Shown here in pieces: positions 14,739-22,002 of a stretch of DNA of 64,000 bases. The DNA lies in NCBI RefSeq assembly GCF_022631375.1, contig NZ_JALBGC010000002.1, positions 248,001 through 312,000 of the forward strand, in the 5' to 3' direction. The notes under the pieces are model-generated. The model worked only from the letters and a program-made list of their open reading frames with translations, ran no database searches and was not told where the DNA came from. The translations under genes and the position numbers were made by a program. This DNA comes from Hymenobacter cyanobacteriorum (GTDB taxonomy: Bacteria; Bacteroidota; Bacteroidia; Cytophagales; Hymenobacteraceae). Within the stretch, counting starts at the first letter, position 1; each line of letters begins with the position of its first letter.

Positions 14739-15431
14739 ATGCTTATGGAGAATATCGTAAATCAAGGCCTTCCTGGGCAAGGTGACTTTTATAATGATGG
14801 TGACTGCCTGGTTTGCGGAGCCCCTCATGCGGAAGCTCCGACGCTAATTGACTACGCGCCGGATGGCCGGTGCTATTTTAAACAGCAACCGCGCACTGAT
14901 GCTGAGCTAGACCAAGCAATTTGCGCGCTATGGGTTTCGTGCATTGGAGCCATTCGTTACCGGGGCACTGACGAAGCTGTCCTGAAGCGGCTTTACGAAA
15001 ATGGACTGGCCGATTCCTGCGATTATCAGCCGCAAACTGAATACCCGCTGTTGATTCGCGACAGGCTATATTTTGAGTTTGAAGGAAGCATAAATGAGTT
15101 GGCCGACGTAGTCATTTCAAAAGTGAAATTTTCAACAGACAACAGCGATTATTTCACCGATAAAATAGTGGAGTATCACAATGATGAGGAGCTGTATTTC
15201 AGCTTCGTGCATACTTGGTATGACGTGGCTAATTCAACTGCTTATCGGGTTAATCGCAGGTCAGATGCCCAATATGAACTGGTGATAAGTGTTGCGTCCG
15301 AATTTGAAAAAAATATCATTAGCACAGCGGCCCGGTTGCATGACGGCATAAAAGGAGATGTCCGATTCAGGAACATTGAGTGGTTTGAAAAGGGCAAAAA
15401 CAATCAGACCCGTTATGCTAAACCGTATTGA
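14739..15431 (+). CDS. Ferredoxin-like hypothetical protein (Bacteroidota CGxPxxxAP type)
   Basis: About 230 residues; ATG 14739 or 14745. The N-terminal third carries DGDCLVCGAPHAEAPTLIDY, then CYFKQQPRTDAELDQAICAL and WVSCIGAIRYRG. Four or five Cys (in CLVC, CYF, AICA, VSC) and the pattern CGxPxxEAP..YFxxQP..AI..C.....IRY match proteins annotated as ferredoxins in flavobacteria. Whether an iron-sulfur cluster is bound is not proved. The C-terminal half (about residues 100-230) is unrelated and unrecognised. The gene is clearly AT-richer than its neighbours, which hints at recent acquisition. It converges on the flavin reductase gene. Confidence 0.6.
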   Translation: MLMENIVNQGLPGQGDFYNDGDCLVCGAPHAEAPTLIDYAPDGRCYFKQQPRTDAELDQAICALWVSCIGAIRYRGTDEAVLKRLYENGLADSCDYQPQTEYPLLIRDRLYFEFEGSINELADVVISKVKFSTDNSDYFTDKIVEYHNDEELYFSFVHTWYDVANSTAYRVNRRSDAQYELVISVASEFEKNIISTAARLHDGIKGDVRFRNIEWFEKGKNNQTRYAKPY

Positions 15432-15459
15432 TTAGCAAAAAAAGACCCACGACCCGAAG

Positions 15460-16089
15460 CTACTCCGCCACCGGCGGCTGGCCCACGCGGGCGTAGCCGA
15501 AGCGCACGGGCGGCTGCACGGCGTGGTAGCCATCGAGGCCGGAAATGGCGGCCGTGCCGGCCGCGGCCAGGTCCAGCGTGCCGTCGGGGCGCAGCAGTTC
15601 CTCCTTGAGATACACGTGTTCCACGGTGCCCACCAGCAGCACGGTGCCGTTGCTGATGTGATGCTCTTCGAGCAGCCGCAGGCCGATGCTGAGGGCGCTT
15701 TCGGCTACGTAGGGCGCAGCAAAACCGTCGCGGAAATCGGCAGTGAAGCCGCAGGCGTCGAACTCCGAAACGTCGTCCGGAAAGTTGGCCGAGGTGTAGT
15801 GCGCCGGTGCGGCCAGGGCCTCGGGCACGTGGTTGAGGGTGTAGCAGCCGCTGGCTTTGAGGTTGGCATAGGTGTGGCGCGGCACGGTGGTGGGGCGCGT
15901 CACAATGCCCAGCAGCGCCGGGTCGGAACCCAGGTGCAGGGCCGAGCTGAACACGGCCAGGTTGGTGCGGCCGTCGGGCGCGGCAGTGCCCACCAGGTTG
16001 GCCGGCTTGAAGCCGGGTAGGCCGTTGACGAGGTTGAGGCGGTATATTTTTTCGAAGCCGGCAATGTCGGCGGCGGTGAGGTGGCGCAT
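15460..16089 (-). CDS. Flavin reductase-like FMN-binding split-barrel protein
   Basis: A 209-residue protein. Segments FKPANLVGTAAPDGRTNLAVFSS near residue 30-50, GIVTRPTT, HTYANLKASGCYTLNHV and FTADFRDGFAAPYVAES have the layout of the flavin-reductase-like split barrel (FMN bound by the AVFS/SCxT region). Such enzymes reduce free FMN with NAD(P)H or act as FMN-binding oxidoreductases; the partner is unknown. ATG 16089 (MRHLTAADIAGF) is preferred over an upstream ATG because homologous proteins start near this helix. Confidence 0.85.
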   Translation of the reverse strand: MRHLTAADIAGFEKIYRLNLVNGLPGFKPANLVGTAAPDGRTNLAVFSSALHLGSDPALLGIVTRPTTVPRHTYANLKASGCYTLNHVPEALAAPAHYTSANFPDDVSEFDACGFTADFRDGFAAPYVAESALSIGLRLLEEHHISNGTVLLVGTVEHVYLKEELLRPDGTLDLAAAGTAAISGLDGYHAVQPPVRFGYARVGQPPVAE

Positions 16090-16168
16090 TGGCGGAAGTG
16101 GGAAGCGGGAATTGAGAAGCGTGCGTGGAGGCAAGACCCGCTTGTTCCCGTAAATGTTCAGGCCGTTT

Positions 16169-16630
16169 TCAGCGGAGTACCGGGGCTGCGGTGTGGTCGA
16201 AGCATAGCCGGTTGTGCTGGCAATGCAGAATCAGCGCGAAAATGAACAGGCCGTAGAGCATCTGCGTGCCCACCGTGTCCCACTGCTCCAGCAGGCTGCT
16301 GCCGAATACCAGGCTCGTCATCAGTAGCATAGCGGCCGCCAGCGCCGGGCGTGTGAACAAGCCCAGCAGCAGCAGCGCGCCGATAGCGCCCTCCGCAAAA
16401 GGCAGCACGGTGGCGAACAGCTCCACCAGCGGCGCGGGCAGCGGCGTAGCGGCAAACTGCTTCAGCAGGCCCGCTTTGAAGCCCGCCAGCTTGGGCAGGC
16501 GCACCAGAAAGTGCGTCAGGAAATTCACGCCCAGCAACAGGCGGCCCAGCACAAAGGCCAGCTCGGGGTTGGTCAGGTTCAGCATAAGCTCCCATACGGC
16601 CCAGGCGGCGGTTGGGTGTAGCGTGGCCAT
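16169..16630 (-). CDS. DoxX-family membrane protein
   Basis: A 153-residue protein with four hydrophobic helices (FVLGRLLLGVNFLTHFLVRLP, ATVLPFAEGAIGALLLLGLF, ALAAAMLLMTSLVFGSSLL, LYGLFIFALILHCQHNRLCF). The RLLLGVNFLTHFLVRLP first helix and PFAEGAIGALLLLGL second helix match DoxX proteins, which in other bacteria act near respiratory and thiol-stress functions. It starts at ATG 16630. A divergent promoter with the zinc protein gene lies immediately upstream; the first codons are only 65 bases apart. Confidence 0.85.
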   Translation of the reverse strand: MATLHPTAAWAVWELMLNLTNPELAFVLGRLLLGVNFLTHFLVRLPKLAGFKAGLLKQFAATPLPAPLVELFATVLPFAEGAIGALLLLGLFTRPALAAAMLLMTSLVFGSSLLEQWDTVGTQMLYGLFIFALILHCQHNRLCFDHTAAPVLR

Positions 16631-16682
16631 GGCGCGTTTACGCTGAGCATGAACCAGGAGGGCCTTTGTCTGCCGCAAAAGC

Positions 16683-16690
16683 TACTTTTG
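16683..16690 (+). promoter_or_regulatory. -7 box abutting a start codon (leaderless)
   Basis: TACTTTTG is a perfect TAnnTTTG box. Only five bases separate it from ATG 16696, so transcription should begin at or next to the A of the start codon. Confidence 0.6.
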
Positions 16691-16695
16691 AGTCA

Positions 16696-17187
16696 ATGAA
16701 CTGCACCTGCTTCCAGTATTCGGCGCTCGAACTCGACCGCCGTAGCATCAACAAGCGCATCAAGGCTACGGCCGCAATTCTGAAGCCGCTGGTGCTGCTT
16801 GCTGAGAACCCCACGCTCCGGCTGAAGCTGCTGCGGTGCCCGCACTGCGCCCAGCACTGGCAAACCGGCTGGGAATGGAGCCTCCGAGGCAGCGAATACG
16901 CTTACCATGTGCCCGAAATTGACCTGGCCGACTGGCAGCAGGAGCCCTACCTACAGCCCGCCGCGTGGATGGTGTACGGCGCGATGATGGAACCATACTA
17001 CGCCAAAAACACCTTCGAGCCCAGCAATAAGCCGTGCGGGGTGGCCGGGTGCCCGCACCGCGCAATCCGGTTCAGCGGCGTGTGCGAGCCGCACCACGTC
17101 GAGCAGCTGCAACAGTTCGGGATGCTGCCGAAGCGGCCCGTCGGCCGGCTGTTTCCACCCTACGGCGCTACTGCTCCAGCGGCCTGA
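16696..17187 (+). CDS. Hypothetical protein with two zinc-binding Cys/His clusters
   Basis: A 163-residue protein. Cys motifs: MNCTCFQ at the start, LLRCPHCAQHW near residue 52, and CGVAGCPHRAIRFSGVCEPHH near 115. The last has the CxxxxC-x10-CxxHH pattern of small treble-clef zinc fingers found in HNH nucleases and phage regulators. The middle resembles an immunity-type SMI1 region in composition (WEWSLRGSEYAY), but I cannot name it. Its promoter box abuts the ATG, which suggests a leaderless mRNA. The role is unknown; DNA binding is possible. Confidence 0.6.
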   Translation: MNCTCFQYSALELDRRSINKRIKATAAILKPLVLLAENPTLRLKLLRCPHCAQHWQTGWEWSLRGSEYAYHVPEIDLADWQQEPYLQPAAWMVYGAMMEPYYAKNTFEPSNKPCGVAGCPHRAIRFSGVCEPHHVEQLQQFGMLPKRPVGRLFPPYGATAPAA

Positions 17188-17263
17188 CCATACTTGGTGT
17201 GAGCAGGTGGGGGACGAGCCTGCTAGGCTATGAGCGAGTCCTCATACCGTTCTTCTGGTAGCG

Positions 17264-18169
17264 CTACTGTCCCAGCCATTCAATGCGTCCAGTGAGAATC
17301 ACCCCCGCTAGATTTCCTTGATACGCGCACATGTTGCCATCCACCTGCGTGATGCGCACCTTAATGGGCTTGCCCTGCATGGCGGCAGCATTGGGGAAAG
17401 TAGAAGCTATTTGATTCAACTCATAACCGTCCTGCGTCCAGCGCAGGCGGTATACGATTTGCATGCCGCGAGCCGTATCGATTTCGGTCTGCGTGGTGTC
17501 GGTGCGGATGATTGTGACTGCCTTATAAATCGGGTCGAGGTAGCGAAACCGGCCGGTTTTGAAGCGAGCCCAATCGGCGGGAACCGGGGGCGTGTAGGGG
17601 GCATCGTTTGCTACCAGCGAGGCCAGGAACCGGTCTTGCATTGCCGTGGCCTCTTCCGTTTCGCTAGCGGCAATAGGTAGTGCCTGAAGTAAATACACGC
17701 TGGTTCCTGCCCGTAATATCCACATGGTACCACGGCTGGGCATATTCGCCGCGGGGTGGTCGACCCGAAACTGCACTGCCAATCCTTCAAACCGGCCAGT
17801 CCTAAAAGTTGCCTGGCGCACTCTGACGGCGTGCATTCTCGTCAGCATACCCTGCGTAAAACTGGTATACAGATTATCCTGTTGTCCGGGCTGCTCCATT
17901 GCCGCAGCCTCTGAGTTCGACAAGGAGGCTCGTGTTATTGAGAATCCTAGTTGTGGAGCGGCAGCTGCGTAGGCTTGAGCCGGCCGCTCAGCCAGTGTTG
18001 AAAGGGACACCAAGCGAGCCGGTACCGGAATCTGTAACTCCAGATGCTCATCAACTCTGAACGTTTCCCACGGAGGTAGGGCTGGATTGGTTTTGGTGCT
18101 TTTCTCGCGGGGCTGGGCTCCAGCCGAAAAACAAATAAATGCGGCCAGCGCGGAAGAAATAAATCGCAT
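17264..18169 (-). CDS. Hypothetical secreted protein
   Basis: A 301-residue protein beginning MRFISSALAAFICFSAGAQ, a signal peptide. Mature part: WETFRVDEHLELQIPVPARLV, then a domain with GTMWILRAGTSVYLLQAL near the middle, resembling the stress-response lipoprotein folds that measure up to about 150 residues, and a second half (YRLRWTQDGYELNQIASTFP, KIRVTQ-like VRITQVDGNMCAYQG). The family is not recognised. Low GC relative to the peptidase genes next to it. It precedes the peptidase island on the same strand. Confidence 0.65.
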   Translation of the reverse strand: MRFISSALAAFICFSAGAQPREKSTKTNPALPPWETFRVDEHLELQIPVPARLVSLSTLAERPAQAYAAAAPQLGFSITRASLSNSEAAAMEQPGQQDNLYTSFTQGMLTRMHAVRVRQATFRTGRFEGLAVQFRVDHPAANMPSRGTMWILRAGTSVYLLQALPIAASETEEATAMQDRFLASLVANDAPYTPPVPADWARFKTGRFRYLDPIYKAVTIIRTDTTQTEIDTARGMQIVYRLRWTQDGYELNQIASTFPNAAAMQGKPIKVRITQVDGNMCAYQGNLAGVILTGRIEWLGQ

Positions 18170-18222
18170 TATTCCTGAGTTAATAAAGTCGGTTTTGCAA
18201 ACCCGCGGACTACAAGCCCATG

Positions 18223-19719
18223 CTACCGCTCCAGTTTGAAGCCGGGCTCCCGCGCGGGCGGCGCGGCGCGGTTGGCCACGGCCCAGCCCGTGAGGTACAT
18301 CCACTGCGTCATGCGCGTGAGTTTGGCGTAGTCGATGCGGCTGGGCTCGTCGCGCGGCGTGTGATAGTCGACGTGCAGCAGCGAGGTGTACATGATGGCC
18401 GGGATGCCCAGGCGGGCGTAGGGCAGGTGGTCGGAGCGGAAATACCAGCCTTCGGGGTGCGTAGGCTTATCCCATTCGGTGTCGAGCTTGAACTTTGGGC
18501 CGGCCTGGTTGGCGGCCAGCGCGGTTTTCACGAGGTCGGAGGAGTTCAGGTGCGGCGGCGTCGAGCCCAGCAGCGCGGCGCTGTCGGGGGCGTTGCGGCC
18601 CATCATTTCCGCATTCAAAACTGCTACAATCGAAGACTGCGGCACCGTGGGGTGAGCCGAAAAGTAGGTCGAGCCAATCAGCCCGCGCTCTTCCGAACCC
18701 TGGTACACGAACAGCGCCGAGCGGCGCCCCGGCTGCTGCTTAAACGCCCGCATAATGGCCAACAGGGCCGCGCAGCCGGTGGCGTTGTCGTCGGCCCCGT
18801 TGTAGATGGAGTCGCCGGCCACGGGGGCGCGCACGCCGTCGTGGTCCTGGTGGGTGCTGAAGAGGACGTACTCCTTTTTCAGCTGCGCATCGGTGCCGGG
18901 CATCTTGGCCACGATGTTGACGGACGGGTACTGAAAGCTCTCCACTTTCAGCTCGGCGGTGAGCTGCTGGCCGGCCTGCTGCACCCAGCTGGCTGCGCTG
19001 GCGGGCAGCCACACCACGGGCGGCGTGCTCACCACTTTGGTGCTGGCCGCGCCGGGCAGGCTGTAGCGGCCGCGCTCAAACACGTGGCTCCAGTGGTCGT
19101 AGAGCGCCTGTTGGGCCGGGTCCGACACGAACACCACCGCCACCGCGCCGGCCTTTACCAGCTCGCTGGCCTGCCCGGCAAACTTGCCAAACACGTAGCG
19201 CCGGTAGCTGATGCCGTCGGTGGGCGCGCCTGCAATCTGCACGGCCACGGCCTTGCCCTTCACATCCACTTTAGCCAGCTCGGCCGCTGAGCCGCTGCCC
19301 ACGTATACCAGCGGCGCGTTCACGTTGGCGTTGGTGGGGGCCGTCACGGCACCGTCTTCGTTCAACCTGATTTCGTGGGTACCGATGCGCAGGGTACTGC
19401 TTTTGCTCAGGCGGGTGCGCTGCAGGTTGAACCACTGGAAGTAGGTGCCATCGTCGCCGGCGGGCAGCATGCCGGTGGCCCGAATCTGGTCGGCCAACCA
19501 CACGGAGGCTTTTAGCTCATCCAGCGTGCCGCCCTCGCGGCCCCGGAAATGGTCGCCGGCCAGCGCAAACAGGTCGCGCTTAATATCGGCTTCGCGGATG
19601 GCGCTTTCGGCATTGGCTGGTTTAGCGGTGGGCTTTTTCTGGGCCGAGGCGGCGAAAGGCACGGTCAGCGTCAGTCCGGCCAGCAGCAGGCAGGAGGTGG
19701 TTTGAAGAAGTTTTTTCAT
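18223..19719 (-). CDS. M28-family exported metallopeptidase with PA-like insert
   Basis: A 498-residue protein with signal peptide MKKLLQTTSCLLLAGLTLTV. It has the M28 order of two-zinc ligands: His in STHQDHDGVR, bridging Asp in YNGADDNATG, Glu-Glu in GSEERGLIG, an acidic residue in LNAEMMGRN (Glu where the family often has Asp), and His in VDYHTPRDE. Residues about 130-260 are a protease-associated-like domain (APLVYVGSGSAAELAKVDVKGKAVAV). M28 enzymes are aminopeptidases or dipeptidases acting outside the cytoplasm. First gene downstream in a run of seven exported hydrolase genes. Confidence 0.92.
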   Translation of the reverse strand: MKKLLQTTSCLLLAGLTLTVPFAASAQKKPTAKPANAESAIREADIKRDLFALAGDHFRGREGGTLDELKASVWLADQIRATGMLPAGDDGTYFQWFNLQRTRLSKSSTLRIGTHEIRLNEDGAVTAPTNANVNAPLVYVGSGSAAELAKVDVKGKAVAVQIAGAPTDGISYRRYVFGKFAGQASELVKAGAVAVVFVSDPAQQALYDHWSHVFERGRYSLPGAASTKVVSTPPVVWLPASAASWVQQAGQQLTAELKVESFQYPSVNIVAKMPGTDAQLKKEYVLFSTHQDHDGVRAPVAGDSIYNGADDNATGCAALLAIMRAFKQQPGRRSALFVYQGSEERGLIGSTYFSAHPTVPQSSIVAVLNAEMMGRNAPDSAALLGSTPPHLNSSDLVKTALAANQAGPKFKLDTEWDKPTHPEGWYFRSDHLPYARLGIPAIMYTSLLHVDYHTPRDEPSRIDYAKLTRMTQWMYLTGWAVANRAAPPAREPGFKLER

Positions 19720-19725
19720 AGAAAA

Positions 19726-19842
19726 GTAGGGGCGGGGTCGTACTCGGCAGGGCTTGCCCCCGCCCGTCGTTGAACGACGTTAATAAACGGAATCGGTGAT
19801 ACGGCGCAAACAACCGAGCGGGGGCCAATCCTGCCCCTACGG
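19726..19842. repeat. Imperfect palindrome between M28 and S9 genes
   Basis: GTAGGGGC at 19726 pairs with GCCCCTAC ending at 19840, and GGCTTGCCCCCGCCCG matches the complement of the right side with several differences. A second palindrome type in the window, imperfect on one arm. Confidence 0.5.
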
Positions 19843-19848
19843 CGTTTT

Positions 19849-21870
19849 TTATTTCAGGTACTGGTCCAGCCAGTCCAGCCACAGGCGGTTCCACTCGGCG
19901 CTGCGCACGGGGTCGCCGGGCACGTGGGCAGCAATGGGAAACGCCACGAAGCGCACCGGCACACCGTTGTCTTTCAGGGCGTGGTACATCCTATACGAGT
20001 TGCTGATGGGCACGCGGAAGTCGCCCACGTTGTGCAGAATGAGCGTGGGCGTGCGCCAGCGCCCAGCCCGCGAGAGCGGAGACTGCGCCCGGTAATGTTC
20101 CAAATTCTCGGCGCTCAGCCAGGGCGAGGGGCCGTAGTGGCCGGCGTTGGCGATGTTGTTGTCGCTCAGGTTGTAGCTGTCGAGCAAATCCACCACCGAA
20201 GCTGCGGCTACCGCGCAGCGCCAGCGCCGCGACTCGCCCATCAGCCAGGCCGTCATGAAGCCGCCGTAGCTGGCCCCCGACAGCGCCATGCGGCTGGTAT
20301 CGACCCAGTCGCGCTTTTCCAGCATCGCAATGCCGGCCAGCACATCGCGCCCCGGCCCGGCCCCCGCATCGTCGCGAATGGCCCGCTGGAAAGCGTAGCC
20401 CAGGTTGTCGGAGCCCCGGTAGTTGGGTTGGAACACCACGTAGCCGTGCGCCGCCACGGCCTGCCCCAGTCCGTAAAACGCCGCTCGCGAGGCGTTGGAA
20501 GGCCCGCCGTGCATCATCAGCACCAGCGGGTATTTCCTGGCGGGGTCAAAATCGGGTGGGTAGGTGAGGATGCCATCGGGCCGCAGCTGGTCCGACTGCC
20601 AGTCCACGGCTTCCATGCGGCCCAGGGCCAGAGCGGCGGTTTCGTGGTTCAAATCGGTGAGGCGGCGCGGGGCAGCGGTGGGCGAGGTCAGATAATAGAG
20701 CTCGGCCGGGCGGCCCGGCTCGTTGGCCGTGAGGGCCACGGCGTTGCGCCGGCCCACGCTCATCTCCACCCAATAGCTGCCGTTGGGCGACACCGCCCCC
20801 AGCGGCAGCTTCCGGCTTTTGCCATCCAGGCCCTGCTGCCAGATGGAAACCGTAGCCGCATCATTGCCGCCCACAAACAGGCTTTTGCTATCGGGGCTCC
20901 ACACGGCGCGCTGCAAATTCCGGTCGAGCGGGCGGCTGAGGTGGCGCACCGGGCCGCCGCCAGCGGGTACCACGTCAAACTCCAACGATTCAAAAAACGG
21001 CGGCTCGCGCGGAGTCTGGTAGCTCAGCCACTTGCCATCGGGCGAGTAAGCGGGCAGGTCGACGCGGTGCGGGGAGTTGGGCAGCTCCCGCAGCGCGCCG
21101 CTGGCCGCATCGAGGGTGTACACCGCCGTTTCCTGGTCGCCGGTTTGGGCGCTGGGGCGCAGCACGCAGGCCAGCGTGCGGCCGTCGGGCGCCCAGGCAA
21201 AGGGCGCGGAGGAGTCGTCGGGCAGGCTGAGCGGGCCGCTGGTGAGGCGGCGGGCGGGCGTGTCGCCGGTGGCCGATACCAGCCAGATATGGTCGGGTGC
21301 GGGCGGCGCGGTGGCCGTCACGCTGCCGTTGCCCACCTCGAAACTGTCGTTGCCGCGCGCCACTTCGGCCGCGTTGGCCGGCGCATCGGCGGCCGAATAG
21401 GCGAGGGCCGTGCCATCAGGCTTCCAGCTATACAGCTGCACGTTTTCGATGGCCGTGGTTAGCTGGCGCGCTTCACCGGAAGCCAACTGCTGCACGAATA
21501 GCTGGGTGTGCGCCTCCTTACCCGTGCCGGTGCGCGCCAGAAACGCCACCCGGTCGCCGGTGGGCGACCAGCGCGGCTGCTTCACAGTGGGCCGGCCGGC
21601 TACCAGCACCCGCTGCCGGCCGCTGGCCACGTCCACCAGCACCACTTCGGCCTCGTTGCGGTTGGTGGCGAGGTTGGGGCGCGATACGACCACCAGAATG
21701 CTCCGGCCATCGGGCGAGAGCTGCGGGTCGCCCACGTTCACCACGCGCCCGATGTCGGCCAGCTCGAAGCGGCGCTGGGCGAGGCTGGGAGTGGGCCGGA
21801 ACAACAGCAGGAGCGTCAACAGCCCGAGTAACTTGGTTATTGGCAGCTTTTTGTGGTGGGGGATTTTCAT
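19849..21870 (-). CDS. S9-family prolyl oligopeptidase-type peptidase (beta-propeller plus catalytic domain)
   Basis: A 673-residue exported peptidase. After the signal region (LLGLLTLLLLF) a WD40-like beta-propeller covers about residues 40-430 (repeated LSPDGRSILVVV, WSPTGDRVAF, YSPDGKWLSYQ). The C-terminal alpha/beta hydrolase domain has Ser534 in GASYGGF, Asp617 in NVGDFRVPI and His649 in IAAHVPG: a complete triad. S9C-like acylaminoacyl peptidases have this layout. They release short peptides or N-terminal residues from oligopeptides outside the cytoplasm. ATG 21870 is preferred; the frame remains open upstream across a palindromic repeat, whose left end lies only 5 bases before this ATG. 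Confidence 0.93.
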   Translation of the reverse strand: MKIPHHKKLPITKLLGLLTLLLLFRPTPSLAQRRFELADIGRVVNVGDPQLSPDGRSILVVVSRPNLATNRNEAEVVLVDVASGRQRVLVAGRPTVKQPRWSPTGDRVAFLARTGTGKEAHTQLFVQQLASGEARQLTTAIENVQLYSWKPDGTALAYSAADAPANAAEVARGNDSFEVGNGSVTATAPPAPDHIWLVSATGDTPARRLTSGPLSLPDDSSAPFAWAPDGRTLACVLRPSAQTGDQETAVYTLDAASGALRELPNSPHRVDLPAYSPDGKWLSYQTPREPPFFESLEFDVVPAGGGPVRHLSRPLDRNLQRAVWSPDSKSLFVGGNDAATVSIWQQGLDGKSRKLPLGAVSPNGSYWVEMSVGRRNAVALTANEPGRPAELYYLTSPTAAPRRLTDLNHETAALALGRMEAVDWQSDQLRPDGILTYPPDFDPARKYPLVLMMHGGPSNASRAAFYGLGQAVAAHGYVVFQPNYRGSDNLGYAFQRAIRDDAGAGPGRDVLAGIAMLEKRDWVDTSRMALSGASYGGFMTAWLMGESRRWRCAVAAASVVDLLDSYNLSDNNIANAGHYGPSPWLSAENLEHYRAQSPLSRAGRWRTPTLILHNVGDFRVPISNSYRMYHALKDNGVPVRFVAFPIAAHVPGDPVRSAEWNRLWLDWLDQYLK

Positions 21871-21875
21871 AGAAA

Positions 21876-21981
21876 GAACGTCATGCTGAGCGGAGCGAAG
21901 CATCTCTGCTGCAATAGTAAATCCTTTCGATTGGATTACTTCCTGCGGGCAAGATGCTTCGCTACGCTCTGCATGACGTTC
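21876..21981. repeat. Intergenic palindromic element, copy 3
   Basis: A 106-base element with GAACGTCATGCTGAGCGGAG at the left and the complement at the right. Inner arms are less perfect (CATCTCTGCTGC versus GCGGGCAAGATG). It sits between two minus-strand peptidase genes and would lie in the 5' region of the S9 mRNA. Confidence 0.85.
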
Positions 21982-22002
21982 CATTTACTCACTACTCACC
22001 GC

